Shown here: piece after piece, positions 6,098 through 15,136 of the stretch
How positions within the stretch are numbered: the stretch's first letter is position 1
How the letters are laid out: every line of letters starts with the position of its first letter
NCBI RefSeq assembly: GCF_014253075.1
Contig: NZ_JACLZJ010000003.1
Location: forward strand, 62,001 to 126,000
Reading direction: 5' to 3'
Length of the DNA: 64,000 bases
From: Ochrobactrum sp. CM-21-5
GTDB lineage: Bacteria > Pseudomonadota > Alphaproteobacteria > Rhizobiales > Rhizobiaceae
Translations under genes and position numbers: made by a program
Notes under the pieces: generated by a model
The model's database searches: none
The model's input: the letters and a program-made list of their open reading frames with translations, nothing else
Told to the model about the DNA's origin: nothing

Positions 6098-8659
6098 ATG
6101 GCAGAATTTCCTAAAAAGGCAAAGGTCGTAATAGTCGGACTCGGTGGCATCGTCGGGGCATCAGTTGCACACCATCTGATCGAACGCGGATGGGATGATA
6201 TTGTCGGCATCGACAAATCCGGCATTCCGACGGATATCGGATCGACAGCCCATGCCTCGGATTTCTGTTATGCGACCAGCCACGATTTTCTGTCGTGCTG
6301 GACGACGCTTTATTCCATCGATTTCTATGAAAAAATGGGCCATTACGCACGCGTCGGCGGCATTGAAGTGGCACGCGTCGGGGACGATGCGCGCATGGAC
6401 GAAATCAAGCGGAAAGTCGCCTCGGGTAAGGCCTTCGGCACCCGTGCCCGCCTGATGGAACCTTCCGAGATCAAGGAGAAATTCCCGCTGATCGAAGAAA
6501 GCATGGTTCAGGGCGGTCTTTGGGACCCGGATGCGGGTCTTGTTATCCCGCGTTCGCAGACGGTGGCAGGAAAGCTCGTCGACCAGGCGGAAGCTGCTGG
6601 AAAGCTCAGAAGCTTCGCCAATACGCCCGCTCAGTCGCTCATTATCGAAAATGGTCGCGTCAAAGGGGTTGTCACGCATCGCGGCACAATCGAGGCGGAT
6701 TACGTCGTCATTTGCGCAGGTCTTTGGGGACGCTTGATCGCCGAAATGGCGGGCGAAGATTTACCCGTCATGCCCATCGATCACCCGCTTACATTCTTCG
6801 GCCCCTATAACGAGTTTGCAGGCACCGGCAAGGAGATCGGCTGGCCATTGATGCGTGATCAGGGCAATTCGGCCTATATGCGCGACACGGGCGACCCGAA
6901 AACGGCGGAGGGCGGCCAGATCGAATGGGGTTACTACGAGGAGAAAAACCCGCGTTTGTGCCATCCTCGCGATCTTCTTGAAAAGCATGAAGCGCGACTT
7001 TCGCCATCGCAGCGCGACCTCGACATGGAGCAGATTCTCGAACCGCTGGAACGCGCCATGGAGCTGACGCCGATCCTTGGCGAGCTGGGCTATAATGAGA
7101 GCCATTCCTTCAATGGTTTTCTTCAGGTTACCACTGATGGCGGTCCATCAATGGGAGAAAGCCAGAAGGTTCGAGGCCTCTGGTATGCGGTAGCGATCTG
7201 GGTCAAGGACGGCCCTGGCATGGGCAAGCTGATCGCCGACTGGATGACCGATGGCCGCACCTCCATCGATCACCATGCAATCGACTATTCCCGTTTCTAT
7301 CCGCACCAGATGAGCGACCAATTCATCTGGGATCGCTGCACCGAAACCGCAATGAAGGTCTATAATCCGGCGGTGCATCCGCGCGAACCTTTCTCGAAGA
7401 GCCGAAATATCCGCCGCTCACCGTTTTACGAGCGTGAAGTGGAACTCGGCGGTTATTTCATGGAGCTTGGCGGATGGGAGCGTGCCCACGGCTATGCCGC
7501 CAACGAACACCTGCTTGAGCACTACGGCGACCGTATTCCGGTGCGCGAAAACGAATGGGACAATCGTCACTTCTGGCGCGTCTCCAATGCCGAGCATCTG
7601 AAGCTCAGCGAAGATTGTGGCATCGTCAACCTGTCGCATTTTGCCATGTACGACATCGAAGGTCCGGATCACGTCAATCTGATGGAATGGCTTTGCGCGG
7701 CCAAAATCGGTGGCGACTCCAACATCGGCAAAGGTATCTATACGCATTTCCTCGATGATGAAGGCATGGTGCGCGCCGATTTTACCGCCATCCGCATGGC
7801 GGATCGCATCCGCATGATCAATGGCGCCGATGCCGGGCCGCGTGATTTCCACTACATGCGCCGCGTGGCTGAGGATAAAGGGTTTGATGTCACCATCACC
7901 GATGTGACTGAAAACTACGTGACTATAGGCATATGGGGACCGAATGCCCGCGAAAATCTCAAGAAGATCGTCGAAAATCCTGATGGGCTGGACTCGGAAA
8001 ATTTCCCTTTCGCAGCCATCAAGCCAATCCGGATCGCCGGCAAGGACGTGACCGCATTCCGCATTTCCTATGTCGGCGAACAAGGCTGGGAGCTGCATAT
8101 GCGGTACGAGGACGGCCTGGCAGTGTGGGACGCGTTGCGTTCAACCGGCGTGATCGCGGTGGGCGTCGAGACCTATGCCAATACCCGTCGCATGGAGAAA
8201 AGCCTACGCCTCCAGAATGCCGACCTGCTGACGGAGTATAACCTTCTCGAAGCCGATCTCGCCCGTCCGAAGGTCAAGGAAGCGGATTTCTGCGGCAAGG
8301 CCAAGCATGTGGAGTATCGTGCCCGCGAGCATCAGCACGCCATGCTGTGCACCCTCGTCCTCACGGATAACAAGGATTCGAAGGGCGTGGCCCGCTATCC
8401 GGTTGGCATTATGCCGGTCATCGATCCGGAAACGGGGCAGACACTCGTGGATGAACTCGGTCGTCGCTCCTTCACCACCTCCGTCGCATACGGCCCGACA
8501 GTCGCCAAGAACATCGCCCTTGCCTACCTTCCCCATGCCTATTGCCAGCAGGGCCGGACATTGTTGGTGGAATATTTTGGCGAGACCTATCCCGTAGAGA
8601 TCGTATCCATCGGCTATAAACCGCTTTACGATCCGGAGAATCTCAAGCCACGCAGCTGA
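6098..8659 (+). CDS. Dimethylglycine/sarcosine dehydrogenase-like flavoprotein
   Basis: 853-residue two-part enzyme. The N-terminal half is a DAO-type FAD oxidoreductase: VVIVGLGGIVGASV at residue 10 binds the dinucleotide, and GSTAHAS near residue 50 places a His where family members attach FAD covalently. The C-terminal half (from about residue 430) is an FAO-linker plus GcvT-like aminomethyltransferase domain, with SYVGEQGWELH near residue 650 and VGVETYANTRRMEK after it, where folate accepts the released one-carbon unit. This is the dimethylglycine/sarcosine dehydrogenase layout: oxidative N-demethylation with methylene-THF formation. It follows a GbdR-like regulator by 215 bases. The exact methylamine substrate cannot be read from sequence. 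A strong terminator follows. Confidence 0.85.
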   Translation: MAEFPKKAKVVIVGLGGIVGASVAHHLIERGWDDIVGIDKSGIPTDIGSTAHASDFCYATSHDFLSCWTTLYSIDFYEKMGHYARVGGIEVARVGDDARMDEIKRKVASGKAFGTRARLMEPSEIKEKFPLIEESMVQGGLWDPDAGLVIPRSQTVAGKLVDQAEAAGKLRSFANTPAQSLIIENGRVKGVVTHRGTIEADYVVICAGLWGRLIAEMAGEDLPVMPIDHPLTFFGPYNEFAGTGKEIGWPLMRDQGNSAYMRDTGDPKTAEGGQIEWGYYEEKNPRLCHPRDLLEKHEARLSPSQRDLDMEQILEPLERAMELTPILGELGYNESHSFNGFLQVTTDGGPSMGESQKVRGLWYAVAIWVKDGPGMGKLIADWMTDGRTSIDHHAIDYSRFYPHQMSDQFIWDRCTETAMKVYNPAVHPREPFSKSRNIRRSPFYEREVELGGYFMELGGWERAHGYAANEHLLEHYGDRIPVRENEWDNRHFWRVSNAEHLKLSEDCGIVNLSHFAMYDIEGPDHVNLMEWLCAAKIGGDSNIGKGIYTHFLDDEGMVRADFTAIRMADRIRMINGADAGPRDFHYMRRVAEDKGFDVTITDVTENYVTIGIWGPNARENLKKIVENPDGLDSENFPFAAIKPIRIAGKDVTAFRISYVGEQGWELHMRYEDGLAVWDALRSTGVIAVGVETYANTRRMEKSLRLQNADLLTEYNLLEADLARPKVKEADFCGKAKHVEYRAREHQHAMLCTLVLTDNKDSKGVARYPVGIMPVIDPETGQTLVDELGRRSFTTSVAYGPTVAKNIALAYLPHAYCQQGRTLLVEYFGETYPVEIVSIGYKPLYDPENLKPRS

Positions 8660-8678
8660 TCCTAGCCTGCCGACCAAG

Positions 8679-8708
8679 AAAAAGCCGGGTTTTCAAACCC
8701 GGCTTTTT
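8679..8708. terminator. Bidirectional rho-independent terminator
   Basis: AAAAAGCCGGGTT/AACCCGGCTTTTT hairpin with a 3-4 base loop, A-rich on one side and T-rich on the other. It sits between the convergent flavoenzyme (+) and the small periplasmic protein (-) and can serve both. Confidence 0.92.
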
Positions 8709-8730
8709 ACTTTCAGCCTTCCCGAAATTC

Positions 8731-9021
8731 TTACTTCAGCGTCGCCTTGCCGCCACTGATGGTGATATTCTCGTCGCCGGTCAATGCTTGGCGATCACCA
8801 TTGGGAAACGTCACAAAACAGCCAGAGGGGCAGAAGTCCACGGTCTCTCCGGGCGCGACAATCATTTCGCGCTTGGACGCGCCTTCCGTGACAACAATGG
8901 TTTGGGCGGCACTGTCGCCATTGGATATTTGGGCTGCGTAGGCCGTGCCCATCGAAAATGAAACGGCAATGATCGCTCCGAGAACTGCCTTGCCAAAACT
9001 GTTGACCTGAATAGTGTTCAT
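8731..9021 (-). CDS. Hypothetical small periplasmic protein
   Basis: 96 residues. Residues 1-29 form a classical signal peptide ending FSMGTAYA, so the mature protein of about 67 residues is periplasmic. It contains two Cys in DFCPSGCFV, a possible disulfide, and a compact beta-rich sequence (IVVTEGASKREMIVAPGETV). I do not recognise a named family; similar short exported proteins are common in Brucellaceae. ATG 9021 is chosen so that the signal peptide begins the protein; an upstream in-frame ATG at 9063 would add a charged leader. It shares the terminator at 8679-8708 with the gene on the other strand. Confidence 0.7.
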   Translation of the reverse strand: MNTIQVNSFGKAVLGAIIAVSFSMGTAYAAQISNGDSAAQTIVVTEGASKREMIVAPGETVDFCPSGCFVTFPNGDRQALTGDENITISGGKATLK

Positions 9022-9170
9022 ATCGTTCCGGCGTTTCCGCCGCTCCCGCTGCGACATGCTCAATGAAAACGAGCAGTCCCGCTCTCACCATACCAAGAAC
9101 GGAATTCCCGCTCTTTTTCATGTTCATTTATAAGAACTGGAAACTGAACCGCAACTGAACAACCCGTTCA

Positions 9171-11735
9171 TCAGGCCCCGTCATCGGTTTCGCCAGATTT
9201 ATCGCCGTTTTCCGAACGGGGTTTTGCGCTCCGCTTTGTTGCGAGTGATTTTTCCTTCCGCGTTTCCCGAACATCGAGCTGTTCAAAATTCGGAAGATTC
9301 ACAACCACATCATTCTTTGTGGAGGCAAAATGAATACCTTCTTCGTGGAACCGCTCGACAATCAAAAACCTCAACTCGTTCTTGATATTACCCGTTGCCG
9401 TAATATCCGCAACGTGCGCGTAAATATCGAACGCCATCAACGAATCAGTCATGGACTGGAAGGCAATGAAAGGTTCGGGGTTTTTCAGAATAGACGGATG
9501 ACTGCTGACAATTTCCATGAGGATCGTATAAATATTGCGTGGATGTTCCGTATAGGCCGCCTGCACGTTGATATCGATACGACCGAGCTTGTTGCGGTGC
9601 GTCCAGTTTCCGACATTGCCGTTGATCAGGCTTGAATTCGGCACGATGATCGACTGCTTCTGGAAAGTTTCCACTTCCGTCGCGCGCACGCTGATCTTTT
9701 TCACGATGCCGCTGACAGTGCCCGCTTCCACCCAGTCGCCCACCTTGAACGGACGTTCGGCCAGCAGAATAAGACCCGAAACAAAATTCTGGACGATATT
9801 CTGAAGACCAAAACCGATACCGAGGGAAAGACCGCCGGCGATCAGCGCGAGATTGGAAAGATTGAAACCCGCCGCAGAAATGGCAACAAGAGCCGCCAGC
9901 GACAGACCAACATAACCGATAACCGTTCGTATGGAATTACGCACGCCGGAATCGACGCGTCCCCGCGCCATGACGCTGTTATCCAGCCAGTTCTGGAACC
10001 AGCGCGTCATCAAAAAACCGAGGATGAACAGCAGAACGCCGGTCAATAACCCCATCAGGGAAATCGAGATGCTCCCGATCTGGAAACCAGTCATCAAGTG
10101 AAGGAAGGTCGTCTGCAATTCCGACCACTGAAAACCCAGCTGAAGCAGAACCAGTGGAATGCCAACCAGGGCAACAATCAGATTGATCAATATTCCTGCG
10201 ACAAGGCCAAGCTGGTCGAGCGTGGCATCGTCAAGATGGAAACGCTCGCGAAACGCCCTGCCCAGTTGGCTGGACGCAAAGGCCTGTTCTTCGGATATTG
10301 CCCGTGCCGTGAGAAATCCCATATACATCGTCACGAGAAAGGCGCTTGTCACCACGATTTGCTGTGCAAGGAAACGCGCCATACCGATATAGCCGAACAC
10401 ACCGGCTAAAATTGGCAACAGACCGACGATGACGAGGAAGACTCTGAACCAGCGCGGCCAGCGGCGCACGGCACCTGTTTCAGTATTTTCAAGCGGTCGC
10501 AAAAGGGCGATCGCGATAATCAGCGAACCGACCATGACGGTTGCGAGCAAACTCTTTGCAACTGTCAGCGACAATGGCGAAGACAGAATCTGGTTGACTG
10601 TACCGAAGAATGAATCGAGACCGCTGGTCAAAGCCGTAGCGGTAATCAGAATTGCCAGTATCCGGCCTGGCCGTGGCGCGACGGAAATCAGCCGCCATGC
10701 CGGCATATCCGGGCTGAGAACTGCCCAACCCAGCCGGTGAATGAAATAGACTAGCCCGAGAACCATGAAAAGCGATTGTAGAAGCGTTGCTATATCGCTC
10801 CGCAACACATTGAAATAATTCAAAAAGAAATACGTGGTTGCGAAAAATACACCGACGGCCGCCGAGGGAATGACGGTTGACCAGAAAGCAACCGAAAGCC
10901 TGCTGAGATAGGATGGCGATTCGATTGCGGGATCACGCTGGTATATAGTGCCGAGAAAATGCCGTGCACCGAGCTGCAACACCAGCGCCGCAACAAACGC
11001 AAAGAAAGCGGCCGCCAGAAACGAATTCAGCTTGAACGTGGTCACGAACCGCCACCACGACTGGGTAATGCGTCCAAGAGACAACATCTGGTCGCGGGCG
11101 GCGCTCGCCACTTCGGAGCCCAGCGTGTAATTGAGATCGACCCGCTGGGAAAGCGTCTTTGCAAACAGATCGCGCCGCATGTCGCCGATCTTGGCAGACA
11201 TCTGGTTGACGGACAGCGATGTGTCTTCTGTTTCCCCGATGATCACGTTGATTTCGGCTTTTTCAGCCGTCAGGCGTGCGCGTTCTTCGGCGACAATGGC
11301 AGGTTCAGGTGGCTGGTCACTCGACGGCGCGGGGCCGAGCTGTTCCAGACGCGTATTGATTTCCGTCAGACGCGGACGAAACGCGACGCCCGCGTCCAGC
11401 AGTTTTTTAGAAAGCGCATCAAGTTGCAGCTTGAGATTGGCGAGAGATTCATCGCTGGACGCCGCTTTGGGTAACTGGCCCGCAATCTTTGTCGTTTGCT
11501 GTCGCAGATCGTTGATGACCGGCTTTTGCTGCTGCACGACACTGGAAATGGGGTCTGGAGGGTCCGCGTCTGTTTGTGTCTGGCCCGGAGAGGCTGGCGG
11601 TTGGGCGTTTTGCGCGGACGGAGACGCTGTTTGCGTCTTGTTTTCCTGCGCGATACCGGGTGCAGCCGCACCAAGCGTTGCGGCGGCGACCAGAAGTGAA
11701 AATGCAAGAACACGAAACGTCGATAAATATATCAA
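9171..11735 (-). CDS. Large MscS-family mechanosensitive channel (DUF3772)
   Basis: 854 residues. A signal sequence (residues 1-29, ending PGIAQ) leads to a Pro/Gln-rich linker and an alpha-helical periplasmic region (about 60-205) of the DUF3772 type. Some ten hydrophobic segments follow to residue 600. The MscS pore helix and beta domain lie near 600-760: GGLSLGIGFGLQNIVQNFVSG is the conserved TM3 region and LLAERPFKVGDWVE starts the beta domain. The tail is charged and Lys-rich. These channels open on hypo-osmotic shock; the large periplasmic domain parallels MscK/YbdG-type proteins. The first codon appears to be TTG at 11735; no better ATG fits the signal peptide. It is transcribed alone. 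Confidence 0.88.
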   Translation of the reverse strand: MIYLSTFRVLAFSLLVAAATLGAAAPGIAQENKTQTASPSAQNAQPPASPGQTQTDADPPDPISSVVQQQKPVINDLRQQTTKIAGQLPKAASSDESLANLKLQLDALSKKLLDAGVAFRPRLTEINTRLEQLGPAPSSDQPPEPAIVAEERARLTAEKAEINVIIGETEDTSLSVNQMSAKIGDMRRDLFAKTLSQRVDLNYTLGSEVASAARDQMLSLGRITQSWWRFVTTFKLNSFLAAAFFAFVAALVLQLGARHFLGTIYQRDPAIESPSYLSRLSVAFWSTVIPSAAVGVFFATTYFFLNYFNVLRSDIATLLQSLFMVLGLVYFIHRLGWAVLSPDMPAWRLISVAPRPGRILAILITATALTSGLDSFFGTVNQILSSPLSLTVAKSLLATVMVGSLIIAIALLRPLENTETGAVRRWPRWFRVFLVIVGLLPILAGVFGYIGMARFLAQQIVVTSAFLVTMYMGFLTARAISEEQAFASSQLGRAFRERFHLDDATLDQLGLVAGILINLIVALVGIPLVLLQLGFQWSELQTTFLHLMTGFQIGSISISLMGLLTGVLLFILGFLMTRWFQNWLDNSVMARGRVDSGVRNSIRTVIGYVGLSLAALVAISAAGFNLSNLALIAGGLSLGIGFGLQNIVQNFVSGLILLAERPFKVGDWVEAGTVSGIVKKISVRATEVETFQKQSIIVPNSSLINGNVGNWTHRNKLGRIDINVQAAYTEHPRNIYTILMEIVSSHPSILKNPEPFIAFQSMTDSLMAFDIYAHVADITATGNIKNELRFLIVERFHEEGIHFASTKNDVVVNLPNFEQLDVRETRKEKSLATKRSAKPRSENGDKSGETDDGA

Positions 11736-11976
11736 TTTCTATTCTGCCGGTTTCAGGACCACTGTTTCAACATAAAGCGCCGTAGAACGGAAGCAAGATA
11801 CGGTGCTACCCCAAAATTGCGCCCCTTTCAGAAAGTCGCCGAATGACGTGTAAGGCAAGTTTAGTCGCCAGTATTTCCTTGTTCGTGCGGACACAAATGG
11901 TTAATGAGGATTCGCAAAGTGTGTGGAAGCTGGCTCAATTCCATAGAAAGACTCGAGAGGAAGTCTGGACGATTTG

Positions 11977-12405
11977 ATGAGAGGCACCAACGGCAGGGAT
12001 CAGCGCGATGATCGTCACCGGCAGTATGATTTCATGCTGCTCGTTACGTGTGTCCTGTCTTTTGTCGCTTTTCTGTTCGCCGCGGACTTCTCGGCATGGG
12101 GCAGCAGTACCTCCCGCAATCTCTCGCAGAACACCGAAACGCGGCAAACGGAAGATGTTGCTGCAGCGCCAGCGCGCCAGCAATCCGCGCCCACTCCGCA
12201 GCCCGTTCGGGCCATACTTGTCGAAGCCGCTGCCACCAAGGTCAAAGCGACCTACCCCGACAACAGCAACACAGCTTTACCCGTCGGGAAAGCCGGTTTT
12301 CAGCTGTTCGACGTCCGATTTGCCGGCCTCTCCTGTGGTCAGGAGTGTTTTTCGGCTTCCCAGTGGAATTTTTCCTCTGCCCGTGCGCCACCTCAAAGCG
12401 CATAA
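11977..12405 (+). CDS. Hypothetical single-pass membrane protein
   Basis: 142 residues with no family I recognise. Residues 1-16 are hydrophilic and charged, followed by one strong hydrophobic segment (FMLLVTCVLSFVAFLFAADF), a Gln/Thr/Pro/Ala-rich linker, and a C-terminal part with two Cys (GLSCGQECFS). Codon third positions are GC-rich as in neighbouring genes, which favours this frame over the overlapping alternatives. ATG 11977 (or TTG 11974) is preceded by GAGGAAG at a long spacing. It precedes secDF by about 120 bases. The tail after residue 120 looks less ordered, so a frameshifted end cannot be excluded. Function unknown. Confidence 0.5.
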   Translation: MRGTNGRDQRDDRHRQYDFMLLVTCVLSFVAFLFAADFSAWGSSTSRNLSQNTETRQTEDVAAAPARQQSAPTPQPVRAILVEAAATKVKATYPDNSNTALPVGKAGFQLFDVRFAGLSCGQECFSASQWNFSSARAPPQSA

Positions 12406-12524
12406 TGTGCCATTCTGTGAGATTGGCTTTCATCAATCCCGTATGATTTTATGAAAACAGCACCGAATAGTAACGTTCATCGAACGGTGATTACCAAGGT
12501 GCCCAAGACCCGGAACATCAATCC

Positions 12525-15059
12525 ATGCGTACTTCGAAATGGGTAGTCGCGCTATATAGTCTGGTCGTTGCGATCGGCATTATTATCGCCTTGCCCAACT
12601 TTTTTACCCAGAAACAACTCGACGCGATGCCGTCATGGTTCCCGAAGCAGCAGGTTACGCTCGGCCTTGATCTTCGCGGCGGCTCCTATCTCGTTCTGGA
12701 AGTGGATGCGGCAGGTCTGAAAAAGGACCGGCTGCGTTCGCTGCTCGACGACGCGCGCAGCAAATTGCGCGCCGAGCGCATCCAGCCGCAGTCGATCCGG
12801 GTTGCCGGTGATGTCGTTGTCGCAACGATTCCCGATGCGGAACAGCGCGCCAAGGCCGAGACGGCCCTGCGAACGCTCATTTCTCAGGTCAACACCAGCG
12901 GCTTCGGCACGGCTATCAACGATATCGACGTGACGTCGAACGACAATCAGGTTCGTCTCACCCTGACGGAAGCTGGCTTCAACTATCGTCTGGACTCTGC
13001 CCTTCAGCAGAGCCTTGAAATTATCCGCCAGCGCGTGGACCAGGTTGGCGTTGCCGAACCGTCCATTCAACGCGTAGGCTCCGACCGTATCGTGGTTCAG
13101 CTTCCCGGGCTTCAGGATCCGGCCCAGCTTCGCCAGTTGCTCGGCAGCACGGCCAAAATGAGCTTCCATATGGTCGCCGACGCCAATCCGAACGATACAC
13201 CGCCTCCGGGCGTAACCATCATGCCGGATTCGAAGGATCCGAACATCAAATATCCGATTGAGGATCAGGTTGCACTTTCCGGCGAACGTCTTACTGACGC
13301 ACGTGCCGGCTTCGACCAGCGCACCAACGAGCCGATCGTCTCATTCCGCTTCGACAGCCTCGGCGCGCGTCAGTTCGCCGACATCACCACGAAGAACGTC
13401 AACCGTCCTTTTGCCATCGTTCTCGACGGCAAGGTGTTGAGCGCACCCGTCATCCGCGAGCCCATTACCGGCGGCTCTGGCCAGATCAGCGGCAGCTTTA
13501 CGGTTCAGGACACGGTCGTTTTGTCCGCCCTGTTGCGTGCGGGCGCCCTGCCTGCTCCGCTGACTGTGATCGAAGAACGCACCGTCGGACCGGATCTCGG
13601 CGGCGATGCCATCAAGATGGGCCTGATTACGGGTGTCATCGGCTTTGTTCTTGTGGCCGTCTTCATTCAGCTGCTTTATGGCGTCTGGGGAACGATTGCC
13701 AACGTGGCGCTGCTGCTCCACACCTTGCTGACGTTCTCGGCATTGAGCCTCATCGGGGCAACACTGACACTGCCCGGTATCGCCGGTATCATTCTGGGTA
13801 TTGGCATCGCGGTTGACGCCAACATTCTCATCAACGAACGCATCCGCGAAGAAACGCGCAAGGGTCTTGGCGCCATGGCCGCCCTCGACAAGGGCTTCCA
13901 CAGCGCATTTTCAACCATTGTCGATGCGAACGTTACCTCGCTCATCTCGACACTATTGCTGTTCATGTTTGGCACGGGCCCCGTCCGCGGATTTGCCATC
14001 ACCATGATGCTCGGCATCGCGATCTCCATGTTCACGGATGTGACACTGGTTCGCATGGCGATGGCATGGTACGTGCGCAAGCGTAAGCTCAAGGTGCTTC
14101 GTATCGAGCCGTTCCTGAAGTTCGTTCCTGAAAAAACGAACATCAGCTTCATGAATGCCCGCTTTATCGGTATCGGCGTCTCGATCGTGCTGTCGATCCT
14201 TTCCATCGGACTGTTTTTCAAACCGGGTCTGAATTACGGCATCGACTTCAAGGGCGGCATTCAGGCGGAAATCGTCACCTCGCAACCTGCGGATCTTGCG
14301 CAGCTGCGCACCAAGCTCAACTCGCTGGATCTTGGTGAAGTAGCACTTCAGTCAGCCGGCAGCCCGAATGATGTTCTGATCCGCATCCAGCGTCAGGACG
14401 GCGGCGAAGAGGCGCAGACCATTGCCGTCAACAAGATGCGCGACGCCGTTACCGAACTTGATCCGGACGTGAAGATCGAGCGAACTGAAGTTGTCGGACC
14501 GAAGGTCTCCGGTGAACTGGCCCGATCCGGCTTCATCGCGGTCGTGTTGTCGGCCATCGGCATGCTCTTCTATCTCTGGTGGCGTTTCGAGTGGTTCTTT
14601 GCGATGGGCGCAATCATCACGCTCATTCTCGACACCACAAAGATGGTCGGCTTCTTCGCGTTGCTACAGCTCGACTTCAACCTCACCGCCATCGCTGCGC
14701 TTCTGACCGCTATCGGTTACTCGGTCAACGATAAGGTCGTGGTTTATGACCGCATGCGTGAAAACATGCGCCTTTATAAGTCGAAGCCGCTGCGTGAGAT
14801 CGTCGACATGAGTATCAATCAGGTGCTCGTGCGCTGTATCTATACATCCGTGACGACTTTCCTGTGTATGCTGCCAATGGCAATCTGGGGCGGCAGCGCC
14901 GTTCATAATTTTGCCGTGCCGATGTTGTTCGGTATTTTCATTGCAACATCATCGTCGATCTTCATTGCAGCACCGATCCTGCTTCTGCTGGGTAACTGGT
15001 GGCAGCATCGCAAGGATGCTCAACAGGCTGCTGAAGAAACCGCCGCCGCACAGAAATAA
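12525..15059 (+). CDS. secDF: Protein translocase subunit SecDF (fused)
   Basis: 844 residues joining SecD and SecF in one chain, common in Rhizobiales. Seen: TM1 at residues 5-25; the P1 periplasmic head with GLDLRGGSYLVLEV (residue 45); the SecD TM block at 365-520 including GIAGIILGIGIAVDANILI; then the SecF half from about 545 with GLNYGIDFKGGIQ and a final TM block with the VNDKVVVYDRMREN motif near residue 735. SecDF uses the proton gradient to help SecYEG release exported proteins on the periplasmic side. yajC, often upstream of secD, is not present here. A long GC-rich hairpin follows the stop. Confidence 0.95.
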   Translation: MRTSKWVVALYSLVVAIGIIIALPNFFTQKQLDAMPSWFPKQQVTLGLDLRGGSYLVLEVDAAGLKKDRLRSLLDDARSKLRAERIQPQSIRVAGDVVVATIPDAEQRAKAETALRTLISQVNTSGFGTAINDIDVTSNDNQVRLTLTEAGFNYRLDSALQQSLEIIRQRVDQVGVAEPSIQRVGSDRIVVQLPGLQDPAQLRQLLGSTAKMSFHMVADANPNDTPPPGVTIMPDSKDPNIKYPIEDQVALSGERLTDARAGFDQRTNEPIVSFRFDSLGARQFADITTKNVNRPFAIVLDGKVLSAPVIREPITGGSGQISGSFTVQDTVVLSALLRAGALPAPLTVIEERTVGPDLGGDAIKMGLITGVIGFVLVAVFIQLLYGVWGTIANVALLLHTLLTFSALSLIGATLTLPGIAGIILGIGIAVDANILINERIREETRKGLGAMAALDKGFHSAFSTIVDANVTSLISTLLLFMFGTGPVRGFAITMMLGIAISMFTDVTLVRMAMAWYVRKRKLKVLRIEPFLKFVPEKTNISFMNARFIGIGVSIVLSILSIGLFFKPGLNYGIDFKGGIQAEIVTSQPADLAQLRTKLNSLDLGEVALQSAGSPNDVLIRIQRQDGGEEAQTIAVNKMRDAVTELDPDVKIERTEVVGPKVSGELARSGFIAVVLSAIGMLFYLWWRFEWFFAMGAIITLILDTTKMVGFFALLQLDFNLTAIAALLTAIGYSVNDKVVVYDRMRENMRLYKSKPLREIVDMSINQVLVRCIYTSVTTFLCMLPMAIWGGSAVHNFAVPMLFGIFIATSSSIFIAAPILLLLGNWWQHRKDAQQAAEETAAAQK

Positions 15060-15065
15060 CCTCAT

Positions 15066-15095
15066 TGCCGGGCATGGTTCAGCCCCTGCCCGGCA
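15066..15095 (+). terminator. Hairpin after secDF
   Basis: TGCCGGGCA/TGCCCGGCA, a perfect 9-base stem with a 12-base loop, directly after the secDF stop. The downstream sequence is CTCATATT, not a T run, so this may be a weak terminator or a 3'-end stabilising hairpin within a secDF-antiporter transcript. Confidence 0.5.
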
Positions 15096-15136
15096 CTCAT
15101 ATTACATTGCGAAGACTGAAAGCGGGAAGGCACTCC

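Noticed and set aside
12048..12446. 132-codon Cys/Arg-rich frame overlapping the small membrane protein
   Set aside because: Poor third-position bias and unlikely composition compared with the frame from 11977.
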